Positions 1-8,247 of a stretch of 45,420 nt of DNA are shown in pieces (position 1 is the first letter of the stretch; every line of letters begins with the position of its first letter). Source of the DNA: an uncultured Pseudomonadales bacterium (GTDB lineage Bacteria; Pseudomonadota; Gammaproteobacteria; Pseudomonadales; Pseudohongiellaceae). The stretch covers positions 1 to 45,420 of the forward strand of contig CALKNV010000009.1 of NCBI GenBank assembly GCA_938091935.1. The letters are read 5' to 3'. The notes under the pieces are model-generated. The model worked only from the letters and a program-made list of their open reading frames with translations. It did not search any database and had not been told where the DNA came from. A program made the position numbers and the translations under genes.

Positions 1-52
1 GACTCTCAACCGCACCACTAACCGCAACAGTAGTCGATTCAGGTGATTGTGC

Positions 53-604
53 GTGAACGCCAAGATTCTGCGATTGAACAAAGCCGGCATCCCAGTTAGT
101 TGGTTAACTCGGGAAGAAACAGCGACCCTCCTGGTAAAAGATCTCGTTATCTGGTCCCTCGGTGATACCGTCATGGAAATTCGCGGCGGCTTTAACCGTC
201 AGGGTATTCGCTCGGTTTTGCGTCTGCCCAGCATCGTTGCCTGTGGTGGCAAGGTGCATAAGGATAATTATGATCCGCCCCTGGAAAATAAATTTCTGTT
301 CCGCCGCGACAAGAATCTGTGCCTGTATTGCGGTGGTGAATTCGCCTGGGGTGATCTGTCCCGTGATCACGTGATTCCGATCTCCAGAGGTGGTCATGAC
401 ATCTGGACCAATGTGGTGACGTCCTGTCGCCGCTGCAACAATCGGAAGGCAGACCGCACACCTGAACAGGCCAATATGGAACTGCTGGCCGTGCCATTCG
501 TGCCCAATCAATATGAGTTTCTCTACCTGTCAAACCATGCTGTGCTGGCGGATCAGATGGAGTTTCTTAGCGCGCGCTTTTCCCGGCATATTCAGATCTC
601 CTGA
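53..604 (+). CDS. HNH endonuclease family protein
   Basis: Predicted 183-residue protein with a complete HNH/zinc-ribbon nuclease core in its middle: CxxC at about residues 90-93, the DHV metal and catalytic pair at 105-107, a conserved Asn near 120, a second CxxC at 125-128, then NNRK. This is the usual beta-beta-alpha metal nuclease arrangement. The N-terminal 80 residues match the pattern of stand-alone bacterial HNH proteins that begin with an ALNKAG-like stretch. I chose GTG at 53 because AGGTGA (41-46) lies six bases upstream; a TTG at 47 is also in frame but has no spaced ribosome site. Its target (DNA repair, defence or housekeeping) cannot be told from sequence. No restriction or mobile-element partner lies beside it, though the left neighbour is outside the window. 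Confidence 0.85.
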   Translation: MNAKILRLNKAGIPVSWLTREETATLLVKDLVIWSLGDTVMEIRGGFNRQGIRSVLRLPSIVACGGKVHKDNYDPPLENKFLFRRDKNLCLYCGGEFAWGDLSRDHVIPISRGGHDIWTNVVTSCRRCNNRKADRTPEQANMELLAVPFVPNQYEFLYLSNHAVLADQMEFLSARFSRHIQIS

Positions 605-726
605 GTTCGCTATCCTGATCAGGGTCCAGGGCTTGTAAATTTAGGCCCTCGAATCCTACATTCGTGATAGCATGCAGCGTCCCGAAAACGTCCGTCTGCC
701 ACCTCTTTCCAAATCAATAGTCAGCT

Positions 727-1686
727 ATGCACAAACCAGAGCAGAATCATTTTGCCGGCGCCATACTATCGCTAATCGCCGCGGTGATGTGGGGAGTCCT
801 GCCTATTGCGCTGAAAGAATTGCTGCTGGGAATGGATGCCAGCACGGTGGTTTGGTACCGCTTTCTGGTTGCAGGCGGCGCTCTGTTTATTTGGCTTGCT
901 AGCCGCAATAGCCTGCCGGCCTTGCTGAGTGTTCCAGTAAAGATTCGTTGGATGATGCTAATTGCTGCCCTTGGCCTTTGTGGCAACTACTACTTTTTCT
1001 CGCTTTCGCTGCTCTACGTGAACGCGGAAACCAGCGAAGCCGTGATACAGCTAACCACACTTTTCCTGATACTGGGTGGCGTGTTCATTTACAAGGAACC
1101 CTTCGTTGGCCTGCAGAAGCTTGGTGCGAGTCTGATCCTGGTTGGCCTACTATTATTCTTCAATGACCGATACGATGTGCTGAGCTCGCTGGATAATCAG
1201 GAAACAATCGGTGTCCTGATTGTCGTTGTGGCCGCGATTACCTGGACCATCTACGCCTTACTTCAGAAACAGCTGCTGCTTAGTTTTAGCTCGGTGCAAA
1301 TTCTGTTCTTTATTTACGTGGTGTCTATTCTTACTCTATTGCCTTTTTCAACGCCGACTTTACTGTGGCAACTGACACCTTATCAATTTGGACTATTGGC
1401 ATTCTGTTGCCTCAATACGATTGTGGCCTACGGATGTTTCGCCGAGGCTTTAAACCTCTGGGATGCATCTAAAGTCAGTGCCATGCTGGCTCTGGCGCCG
1501 CTATTCACCATTGGCACTCTGAAGCTGATTGTGCTCTTCAACCCTGAATACGCCTATTCTGATCGGCTGTCCTGGCTATCTATTGTTGGCGCTCTGCTTC
1601 TGATTGTTGGCTCAGTCCTGACTGCGCTGATGCCTGTGGTCCGCCAACGCAGGCAACAAGAAGCGGCTCGAGTCAACGCGAATTGA
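727..1686 (+). CDS. EamA/DMT-superfamily transporter (10 TM)
   Basis: 319-residue integral inner-membrane protein with about ten hydrophobic segments in two halves, the layout of two tandem EamA domains of the drug/metabolite transporter superfamily. Typical signatures are the MWGVLPIALK-type first helix, the VVWYRFLVAG segment near residue 40, the AETSEAVIQLTTLF helix that closes the first half, and ALAPLFT in the second half. The C-terminus is a short basic tail (RQRRQQEA). Family members export amino acids, metabolites or drugs; the substrate here is unknown. The region 605-726 upstream holds no gene, and the ribosome site before the ATG is weak, so the start is supported mainly by the hydrophobic N-terminus beginning soon after it. 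Confidence 0.85.
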   Translation: MHKPEQNHFAGAILSLIAAVMWGVLPIALKELLLGMDASTVVWYRFLVAGGALFIWLASRNSLPALLSVPVKIRWMMLIAALGLCGNYYFFSLSLLYVNAETSEAVIQLTTLFLILGGVFIYKEPFVGLQKLGASLILVGLLLFFNDRYDVLSSLDNQETIGVLIVVVAAITWTIYALLQKQLLLSFSSVQILFFIYVVSILTLLPFSTPTLLWQLTPYQFGLLAFCCLNTIVAYGCFAEALNLWDASKVSAMLALAPLFTIGTLKLIVLFNPEYAYSDRLSWLSIVGALLLIVGSVLTALMPVVRQRRQQEAARVNAN

Positions 1687-1781
1687 GCATTCAGTCTTGA
1701 CTTGAGGCCCGATTTGGCAAGAATCAGGGTATTGTGCTGTCAATTCAATAATAACATCGGGGCTATCCCGGGAGCGTCATA

Positions 1782-3785
1782 ATGCGCCGCTTTTCATTGC
1801 TCACCTTTTACACCTTTCTTTCCTTTCTTTTTCACACCCAATCAGTCTGGGCGCAGTTAAGCCGAGTTGAAATTAACGCACGGGAAACGCTGGCAGAGAG
1901 CGGAGTAAGCTACAGCTATGACAAGGTTGAAGGGATCTTGCATTTCGTCCTCGATCCGACTGACCCGGCAAATCGCGCTATCGTGGATATCGAGCATACG
2001 CCGGTCAACGAAGAGGGGATGGTGGAGTATTCAGCAGATTTTCGCATGCTAATCCCCTCCTCGGACATTGCCAACGGTACTTTGGTATACCACGTCAATA
2101 ATCGCGGGCGCAGCGTGACCCATCCGGAGATATCTTTGCAGCACCCGCTAGCGGGTGAGGGCTTTACCTATCTGGTGACTGGCTGGATCAATGAATTGAG
2201 TTCGGGCCCTGGCAGGCTGCGACTGCATGCGCCGATTGTCGGCACGGAACAGGCACCGATTACCGGAAACGTGCGCTACGAGTTATCAACTGGCAGTCCA
2301 ACTGACAGCATTAACATCGCAGGGGGCGGCCACCTTGCCTATGCGCCGACTCAGCAGGGACTGCAGACCGCCAGCCTTACCCGGCGCCTGTACCAGGCTG
2401 ATGCGAAGACACCCATAGAGCGATCTCAGTTTGCACTCAGCGTCACTGAGTTAGCCGACAGTAATCAAGTTGATATGACGCTGTCCTTGGCTGCCGGATT
2501 CGAGCCAGGATACCTGTATGAACTGATCTATGAAGCCCGGGACCCAGTCCTGGCTGGCGCTGGTATGTCGGCAATCAGGGATATGGTGTCAGCCATTCGC
2601 TACGGATCAGACGCCGACGCTTGGGCCGAACTCGAGCTTCCTTCAATCAGTCATGCTATCACCTATGGCGTATCCCAGAGCGGACGCCTGTTGCGACAGT
2701 TTATTTACGATGGTTTCAACGCGGACCTTGAGGGTCGCAGTGTTTTCGAAGGCGTAATCCCGATTATAGCCGGCGGTGGCTATGGCATGTTCAATATGCG
2801 CTTTGCTATGCCAACTCGCACCAATGGCCATCATTCCAACTATCTCTATCCAAACGACTTGTTTCCGTTCAGCTATGGCAATAGCACGGATCCCTACACA
2901 GGGCGTCAGGATAGTGTGTTTACCCGGGCCCGTTTGGCCGGAGTTGAACCTAAGCTGATGCATATCCAGACCACCAATGAATACTGGTTACGGGCTGGCT
3001 CACTGCCCCATACGACGCCGGACGGGCGCGCCGATGCGGTGATACCGGACAATGTCAGGTTCTATACCATTGGCGGTTCTCAGCATGGCTCTGGCAATGG
3101 TCGGCCCCGTGCAGCCACCAGCGGCCAGTTGCCGCCTAATCCGAGTATGTGGATGCCAATCAGTGACAGCTTGCTGGTTGCTATGAATGATTGGGTCGTT
3201 GACGGAGAGTTACCGCCGCCGTCCCGCTATCCCCGTATTGCGGACGGCAGTCTTGTCGTGTCCCATCAAGGAGGGGACATCAACCCTGTGGCCTGGAATA
3301 AGCTCAACGGAATTAATTATCCTGAATCCATGTATGCGCCGGGCTTGAATGATTATGGCAATCGTTGGATTGGAGAGCGGATTATTGATCGTCATCCCTC
3401 TGAGTCTCAGGCGATCTACCGCACCCTGGTTCCCCAGGTTGATTCGAATTCTAACGACCTCAAAACAGCTACCATTCTTCCGCCAACGGCACAGGTGCCA
3501 CTTGCCACATTTGTCTCCTGGAATCTTCGAGCTTCTGCCTCCGGCGCGGAGAAGTCCCTGGCGCGACTGGCCGGAGGGTACATTCCATTCGCCGGCACCA
3601 GTGCGCAAGCGCAGGATGCCGGTGATTCCCGCAGCAGCATTGAAACCCTATATGGGGATTTTGATGATTATCTCACTAAATATGAGTCAGCTACGGATGC
3701 TTTGATTGCCGAAGGATTTCTCCTGCCTGGTTTCAAGAGTGCCTATATGGCTATTGCTGAAGAGAATGCGGGCCTTTTTCCCTGA
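1782..3785 (+). CDS. secreted alpha/beta hydrolase (Abhydrolase_10-like)
   Basis: 667-residue protein with an N-terminal Sec signal peptide (hydrophobic residues 4-22, likely cleavage after VWA). The sequence resembles the large alpha/beta hydrolase domain family often annotated only as 'alpha/beta hydrolase domain-containing protein'. The nucleophile elbow is GVSQSG at residues 296-301, with Ser298 the likely nucleophile. A long central region (TNGHHSNYLYPND..., TTNEYW..., GGSQHGSG) follows, and the His in GSQHGSG is a good candidate for the catalytic histidine. Family members are mostly uncharacterised esterases. The gene stands alone, 95 bases after the EamA gene. It is one of three exported alpha/beta hydrolases in this window. 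Confidence 0.8.
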   Translation: MRRFSLLTFYTFLSFLFHTQSVWAQLSRVEINARETLAESGVSYSYDKVEGILHFVLDPTDPANRAIVDIEHTPVNEEGMVEYSADFRMLIPSSDIANGTLVYHVNNRGRSVTHPEISLQHPLAGEGFTYLVTGWINELSSGPGRLRLHAPIVGTEQAPITGNVRYELSTGSPTDSINIAGGGHLAYAPTQQGLQTASLTRRLYQADAKTPIERSQFALSVTELADSNQVDMTLSLAAGFEPGYLYELIYEARDPVLAGAGMSAIRDMVSAIRYGSDADAWAELELPSISHAITYGVSQSGRLLRQFIYDGFNADLEGRSVFEGVIPIIAGGGYGMFNMRFAMPTRTNGHHSNYLYPNDLFPFSYGNSTDPYTGRQDSVFTRARLAGVEPKLMHIQTTNEYWLRAGSLPHTTPDGRADAVIPDNVRFYTIGGSQHGSGNGRPRAATSGQLPPNPSMWMPISDSLLVAMNDWVVDGELPPPSRYPRIADGSLVVSHQGGDINPVAWNKLNGINYPESMYAPGLNDYGNRWIGERIIDRHPSESQAIYRTLVPQVDSNSNDLKTATILPPTAQVPLATFVSWNLRASASGAEKSLARLAGGYIPFAGTSAQAQDAGDSRSSIETLYGDFDDYLTKYESATDALIAEGFLLPGFKSAYMAIAEENAGLFP

Positions 3786-3817
3786 GCCTTTTTCCTGCAA
3801 GCAATGTTGCGCGGACT

Positions 3818-4750
3818 TTACTGTTGCGCAGGTGTGAAATGGTAGAGAGAGGCCTGGCCATCTTCCGGCACGAAATAAAAGTTGCCGCGCTGGTTCTCGT
3901 CATATTCAAACCAGAAAGGGTTGCGGGTCAGCAGCTCGCCGCCTGATGCAGCGTTGCTCACTCGAATCTTGTGCATCACTGTAAGGCTGCTCAGATCAAC
4001 GAGCTCCAGCCCGCCGATAGTCAGGAAGTGGGTGTTATCGATGGGTAAGCTTCCCATGCCGCTGCACAGCATTGCCTGTTCGGTGACTAGCTGGCAGTCC
4101 TGATAGTCAACGTCAGACCCAATCTTGGTCTTTGCGTACCCCTGGGCTGGATTGCTCTGGGCTTCTGCTTCAGTCCAACGATAAAGCGTCTGTGACCCCC
4201 AGCTCAGGCCATAGATCGCGCCATCAGCTGGATTACGCAAGACGCCGCCCAGATGGTCATCGAAGCGAAACACCTCGGTCACTACCAGAGTCTCTGGATC
4301 CACGGCATAGACAATGGAATGGCTAGCGGGGCGATATTCCGCCACCGAGATCCAAAGATTCTCACCATCATAGTCCATCCCGCCAGGGTGGTATTTGCTG
4401 TCCTCACCCAGACTGACCGACGCTTCCAGCCTGCCCCGTAAATCAAATTTGAACAGGTAGCCTCTGCCTGCGCCCGGCGTGCGGTCGTAGCCTGATCCTG
4501 AATCCGGGATCGCCTCGGGCCGCACAATAGTTTCTACAGCGGTCATATAGAAGCTGTCGCCGATACGGGTCATTCCCTGGGGGTGGTGAGTTTCAAAGTC
4601 TAGTGGGATGGTCTGAAGTTGCTTCCAATCCGCATCCGAGCTGAGCTGCATGAGGAAGCGAAGTGCGGCGTCATCATCAGATTGCTGGCCAAGAGCAGAC
4701 AGGTGCGTGAGTAACAACAGGGCTGATAACGAGGCATGGGAAAACTGCAT
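3818..4750 (-). CDS. exported DUF6454-like protein (predicted propeller)
   Basis: 310-residue protein with a clear signal peptide (hydrophobic LSALLLLTHLSALG, cleavage near ALGQQ). The mature part has short beta-rich repeats such as HPQGMTRIGDSFYM, HPGGMDYDGENLWIS and a VYAVDPETL segment, which fit a beta-propeller. From memory it resembles proteins named DUF6454; no enzymatic residues can be assigned. The gene converges on the preceding hydrolase, with only 32 bases between the stop codons. I have no evidence for a specific substrate. The fold assignment is stronger than the DUF number. Confidence 0.65.
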   Translation of the reverse strand: MQFSHASLSALLLLTHLSALGQQSDDDAALRFLMQLSSDADWKQLQTIPLDFETHHPQGMTRIGDSFYMTAVETIVRPEAIPDSGSGYDRTPGAGRGYLFKFDLRGRLEASVSLGEDSKYHPGGMDYDGENLWISVAEYRPASHSIVYAVDPETLVVTEVFRFDDHLGGVLRNPADGAIYGLSWGSQTLYRWTEAEAQSNPAQGYAKTKIGSDVDYQDCQLVTEQAMLCSGMGSLPIDNTHFLTIGGLELVDLSSLTVMHKIRVSNAASGGELLTRNPFWFEYDENQRGNFYFVPEDGQASLYHFTPAQQ

Positions 4751-4874
4751 GGCCTATTGTTACTCAGCATGCGACTTCAACAAAGCAATAGTTTAAATGG
4801 GGCAAAGGCCTCTCAAGAACCTTGGCGGCGCGAATAGGCCCTTTTAGGAGGCGCCGAGAGAGTTGTCATCACCA

Positions 4875-5204
4875 TCACTTCCGCAAGTCCACGCCGTATT
4901 CCAGGAATGCCTTGAGGCAATTCAACATATCCTGCCAACCGCCACAGTTGTCATGTGAGCCCCGGTAACCCTCGGCATCACGACGCCACCCGGATTCACC
5001 GATGCTCACCATGGTTGTGCACCCATCCAGAGCTTCGAATTCAATGTGGACAACAACCTCGTAGCTTTCATCTCTCGTCTTTTCCCAGTTGCGAGAGTCC
5101 AGCCTAATTTCGATAAGCTTGTTTTCGATAACTCTCTTGATGACTACCTCATTGGTGCCGTAGTCATCCCAGGCCCCGCTTTTATGTGGTTTTTGTTTAA
5201 TATG
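4875..5204 (-). pseudogene. SRPBCC/AHSA1-domain gene remnant (5' truncated)
   Basis: Reading the minus strand from 5204 to a TGA at 4875-4877 gives about 109 codons. Their C-terminal half is a typical SRPBCC (activator of Hsp90 ATPase-like) ending: an IEFEALDGCTTMVSIGESGW-type strand and turn, then NCGGWQDMLNCLKAFLEYG and a final VDLRK. The first codons after an upstream TAA (5205-5207) are low-complexity (IKQKPHKSG), contain no start codon, and the family's N-terminal 50 or so residues are missing. So this is a 5'-deleted fragment. It faces an ArsR-type gene that is itself broken (5231-5581); ArsR plus SRPBCC is a common partnership, although usually co-directional. Confidence 0.7.
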
Positions 5205-5230
5205 TTATATAAATATGACCTGACTAGATC

Positions 5231-5581
5231 ATGGTCAAGCGCCCACTACAAGCTGCAGCGGATGCCAGAGATGAGCTGGTGATAAAGGCGATAGCCAGTG
5301 GCGACCGTCGACGCATTCTTGATTTGTTGCAGGAAGGACCATGCACGACAGGGAGCATCTGCGAAGGGCTCCCGTGGCACAATCGCTGAACGGTGAGGCA
5401 ACATCTGGGCGTGCTGGAGCGGGCAGAACTGATTATTTCACGCAAGCAGGGACGGCAACGCTGGAACTATCTTGATGTGAGCCCTATCCAGCAGTTTCAT
5501 GAACGTTGGATCAAGGCCTATGCCTTGCCTTCGGCAAGTGTGCTTAATCGATTAAAGCGGGATCTGGAAATGACTGAGTGA
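5231..5581 (+). pseudogene. ArsR-family regulator broken by an in-frame TGA
   Basis: An ATG at 5231 opens a 116-codon frame reading as an ArsR/SmtB winged-helix repressor: KAIASGDRRRILDLLQEG (helices 1-2), then the recognition helix STVRQHLGVLERAEL-like segment, the wing RKQGRQRWNYLD, and the tail FHERWIKAY. One TGA at 5387-5389 falls exactly before TVRQHL, where homologues usually have Ser or a similar residue. Everything on both sides is in the same frame, so one base change (for instance TCA to TGA) would explain it. A short product from GTG 5393 would lack helices 1-2 and is unlikely to work. The neighbouring SRPBCC partner is truncated, supporting real decay rather than a sequencing slip, although an assembly error is not excluded. 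Confidence 0.75.
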
Positions 5582-5616
5582 AACAGGCCGCACTGCTCGG
5601 CCTGTTTCATTTGTTT
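5581..5616 (+). terminator. rho-independent terminator between convergent genes
   Basis: Perfect 10-bp stem AAACAGGCCG (5581-5590) and CGGCCTGTTT (5598-5607) with a 7-base loop, followed by the T-rich CATTTGTTT. It sits directly at the stop of the ArsR remnant and before the 3' end of the minus-strand beta-helix gene. Because the stem is flanked by A on the left and T on the right, it may work in both directions. Confidence 0.75.
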
Positions 5617-5630
5617 AAGGAGAAGACTGC

Positions 5631-6869
5631 CTAGTCATCCCCGGGTAGGTCGGTAGACAGCTGGATAGGCCCAAGCCGCGGCAGTGTGCAGGCGTGAGGT
5701 GCAGTATCAGTCGAGACGTCTGCTGCTGCACCGGTGCCATTGAGGTTTAGAAATGTTTGGGTCGGATTGTCACCTAGGCAGAGCAGATTTTCTGTTGAGC
5801 CGCCCGGTTTAACTAGACCACCCCACACGATGTCAGGTGAGTTCTCTCCAGTTTCTGCATGCCATTTAGCAAGCAGCGCGTGAGCCGGGACCGTACCACC
5901 ACCAATAAAAGTATTGTCGTGGATATAGATCTGCTCAGGGTAGGGATCATATTCCGGGTCGTCGATAATTCGCCCGCCGAGAGCGAAGCTATAGACCATG
6001 ATATTTACATTATTGTTGTCACTGAACTCGTTATCGAATGCCTCGATATTGTCATTGGCCAGAATCAGCAAGCCAGTGCCAGGTGGCACATTACCTACAA
6101 TCGCGCCCTCTGGAGCAAAGTTCTCGGTATTGTTCTCATACACGAGATTGTCGAATACTCGCGTGCCCATTCCACCCTGAACCTCAAGATTAGGCAGGTC
6201 GAATACCAGGATACCGCCAGTATTGTTTGTCGCGACATTGTCATAGACATCAGCAAAGGTCGAATTCTCTATCTCTATACCCGCGACATTGTATTCGGCC
6301 CGTGAGTCGCGCACGATGATCTGAGTGGATTGCCCAACATAGATTCCTGCATCTGCCGCACCTATGGCGACAGCGCTATCGATGAGTACATTGCTGGATT
6401 GCACCGGGTAGATACCGTAGGCCCCGTTCTCGGAGTCTGGACCATTGGTCCACTCAGTGCGCACGCGACGAATCGTGACATTATTGCTCTCATTGACCTT
6501 CAGCGCATCGCCGATAGTGTCTTCGATGGCGAGGTCTTCAATCACAAAGTTGTCTGCAGTAACTAGCAGGCCTTCTGCGCCCTGGATCTGATTGCTAAAT
6601 GAGAGAATGGATTCGGCCATACCTGCACCGCGGATCGTCACTCCCGGCACTGACAGTGAAAGGCTGCGCGTCATCTCATGGACGCCAGCGGGAATCTCAA
6701 TGATGTCGCCGGGCTGGGCCTGAATCAGCTGTGTCTGCAGGTCTTCTTCGAAGCTCAGTGCAGGCGCCTGATCAGCGGCAGGGCTTGAGTTCTGTTGGGT
6801 CGACTCGCTGCAGGCAGCCAGTAATATTGTAGTGGTAAAAGCGAGCGCTAGAGGCTTTCTTGTTTTCAT
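5631..6869 (-). CDS. right-handed parallel beta-helix lipoprotein
   Basis: 412-residue protein starting at ATG 6869, with AGGAG about nine bases upstream. A longer in-frame start at 6932 would add 21 residues before the signal and overlap the asparaginase gene, so I reject it. The signal peptide ends in a lipobox LLAAC (Cys20), followed by an S/Q/A-rich linker. The body opens with QAQPGDIIEIPAGVHEM, the classic entry strand of pectate-lyase-like beta-helices. It then repeats short strands with Asn ladders (NVTIRRVRTEW, NVLIDSAVAIG, QIIVRDSRAEYN). It resembles the TIGR03805-type beta-helix proteins, whose usual partner (TIGR03806-type) is not present in this window. Likely outer-membrane or periplasmic; substrate unknown. 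Confidence 0.8.
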   Translation of the reverse strand: MKTRKPLALAFTTTILLAACSESTQQNSSPAADQAPALSFEEDLQTQLIQAQPGDIIEIPAGVHEMTRSLSLSVPGVTIRGAGMAESILSFSNQIQGAEGLLVTADNFVIEDLAIEDTIGDALKVNESNNVTIRRVRTEWTNGPDSENGAYGIYPVQSSNVLIDSAVAIGAADAGIYVGQSTQIIVRDSRAEYNVAGIEIENSTFADVYDNVATNNTGGILVFDLPNLEVQGGMGTRVFDNLVYENNTENFAPEGAIVGNVPPGTGLLILANDNIEAFDNEFSDNNNVNIMVYSFALGGRIIDDPEYDPYPEQIYIHDNTFIGGGTVPAHALLAKWHAETGENSPDIVWGGLVKPGGSTENLLCLGDNPTQTFLNLNGTGAAADVSTDTAPHACTLPRLGPIQLSTDLPGDD

Positions 6870-6928
6870 GCAGGTTCTCCTGGGGCCGGGCGACTCCGGG
6901 CAGACAGTTTGTTTGTCTGCATTTTCCA

Positions 6929-7411
6929 TCATAATGACATGAATCGATTCTGTTCGACATCCTTGCGAACCCGGTCGTGGGCAAACACCTGACCATTCAT
7001 AGTGACATAAACGCCTGGGTTCAGTATCTGAACAGCCGTTATGGCAGCGCCTATATTGAACATAGCGTCAGAATTTTTGAATAGGGCGGGTTGCAGGGCG
7101 CCGGTGAGAACGATGGTCTTTTCTGGTATTTCTGCCAGCACGCTGGCGGTTGCGACCATGGTGTCGGTGCCGTGGGTGATAATAATCTTGTCAGCATGAC
7201 AAGCCTTCACTGCTTGTTTTACAGCCTCGCGATCTTCATCACTCATCTCGAGGCTGTCTTTCTGCATCAAGGACGACACCGTAAACTCGGGATTAAGATG
7301 CAGGCCTTCAATGATTTCCGAGATATTGGGAGGCCCGACTTCATAGCTGCTCTTGGCGTCAAAATAGATCTTATCGATAGTGCCACCGACGCTAAAGATT
7401 TGAATCTTCAC
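6929..7411 (-). CDS. single-domain asparaginase-like protein
   Basis: About 160 residues matching only the N-terminal domain of L-asparaginases. The first catalytic loop is SVGGTIDKIY (Thr at residue 11) and the second is THGTDTM (Thr82-Asp83). It then has IVLTGALQP and NIGAAI, and ends shortly after YVTMNGQVF. Normal L-asparaginases are about 330 residues with a second domain that completes the substrate site. Short stand-alone asparaginase-domain proteins exist in proteobacteria, so this may be a natural family rather than a truncation. I prefer GTG at 7411, with AAAGGT nine bases upstream; ATG at 7438 would overlap the preceding gene. It forms a likely operon with the gene ending at 7419. 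Confidence 0.75.
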   Translation of the reverse strand: MKIQIFSVGGTIDKIYFDAKSSYEVGPPNISEIIEGLHLNPEFTVSSLMQKDSLEMSDEDREAVKQAVKACHADKIIITHGTDTMVATASVLAEIPEKTIVLTGALQPALFKNSDAMFNIGAAITAVQILNPGVYVTMNGQVFAHDRVRKDVEQNRFMSL

Positions 7412-7418
7412 TACCTGC

Positions 7419-7937
7419 TTACCTTTCCACCACTTCATACATCCAGGTGTCGCCGCTTCTCACCGAAGCGTCCGCAGTGAATTCACCGCTGCTACCGCCA
7501 AAATACTTACGTGCAAATTCAGACAAGACAGGGACTACCTCAGGGCCTTCCATGATGCGCTGCAGGCGCTGTTCATACAGCTTGCCGTCGATCCGCAGGA
7601 TGACCCGATCATCATCTTCCAGGTAGTGAGGCCATTGTTTCCAGATACCCCCATAGCTGGTGTTCATGTAACCGCTCACAAGGAACAGGCGACGATCATG
7701 CACGCCAAGCCACACAGTCCGAGAGCGAGCCGGGTCCATGGTCTGAAACTCGATGGTGTCCCGATCTGTCAGGAAACTCCAATCATCAGGCGCTGAGCTA
7801 AGCTCGCCACTGGTAAATGGGCCGCCTGAGAAAACCTCCATCGGTCCGTCGCTGAAACGCATGGAAAACAGAAACAAGCCAATCAAAAGCAGCACCAGAC
7901 TGACGCCAATGCCGATGAAGCGCAAAATTTTTCTCAT
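7419..7937 (-). CDS. membrane-anchored protein, split-barrel-like (first of three)
   Basis: 172 residues: a single N-terminal transmembrane segment (residues about 7-26), then a soluble domain with the pattern GGPFTSGE...DWSF...TIEFQTMDPARSRTVWL...RLFLVSGYM...WKQWPHYL...RIDGKLYEQRLQRI. The spacing recalls flavin/PNPOx-like split beta-barrel proteins, but no cofactor residues can be named. A clearly similar layout occurs in the proteins at 16118-16663 and, more distantly, 8825-9232. Its stop codon lies seven bases before the GTG start chosen for the asparaginase, so the two are probably co-transcribed. I do not know its function. Confidence 0.6.
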   Translation of the reverse strand: MRKILRFIGIGVSLVLLLIGLFLFSMRFSDGPMEVFSGGPFTSGELSSAPDDWSFLTDRDTIEFQTMDPARSRTVWLGVHDRRLFLVSGYMNTSYGGIWKQWPHYLEDDDRVILRIDGKLYEQRLQRIMEGPEVVPVLSEFARKYFGGSSGEFTADASVRSGDTWMYEVVER

Positions 7938-8130
7938 GATTGCCTCACTATCCTCCTAGTGCTCGCCCGTGGGCGTCTGAATTTAACATGAATCCTGGGG
8001 ATTTCCAGAAATGATGTTGGCCTGAGTGTGCCGAATACCATGGATTCTGACTTTTTATCGGGAAAATGATCCGGAATGCAGGCGGATACGTTTAAAAGTC
8101 TAAGACTTAAGCACCATCCAGCTTAAATGC

Positions 8131-8225
8131 TCTTTGTGCACTTTATTCAAGTCTCCTGAGGCAGCTGCATGCCTCTCCATAATATTGAATGCCCCTGTCG
8201 GCTAACCTGGCAGGGGCATTTTTTT
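8131..8225 (+). ncRNA. candidate small RNA ending in an orphan terminator
   Basis: Between the start of the gene at 7937 and the 3' end of the MarR gene (8248) there is no open reading frame of useful length. Yet the plus strand carries a strong hairpin, GAGGCA (8158-8163) with TGCCTC (8170-8175), followed by a textbook intrinsic terminator at 8189-8225. Both flanking genes are on the minus strand, so the terminator must serve a separate plus-strand transcript. The 5' end is a guess: I see no good -35/-10 pair, but two inverted repeats (AAGTCT-A-AGACTT at 8096-8108 and TTAAGC/GCTTAA at about 8108-8126) lie just upstream and could be regulatory. Confidence 0.4.
8189..8225 (+). terminator. intrinsic terminator, plus strand
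   Basis: Nine-base-pair stem ATGCCCCTG (8189-8197) and CAGGGGCAT (8211-8219), 13-base loop, then a run of seven T (8219-8225). On the minus strand the stem is followed by ATTCAATATT, a poor U-tract, so the MarR gene is not its obvious user. The 3' flank CATTTTTTTGTCTGT is the same as that of the terminator at 42245-42283. Confidence 0.8.
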
Positions 8226-8247
8226 GTCTGTCTTTTGCTTAGTCTCT

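Noticed and set aside
192..533. Minus-strand open frames opposite the HNH gene
   Set aside because: They mirror the codon periodicity of the HNH gene and have no domain or ribosome site.
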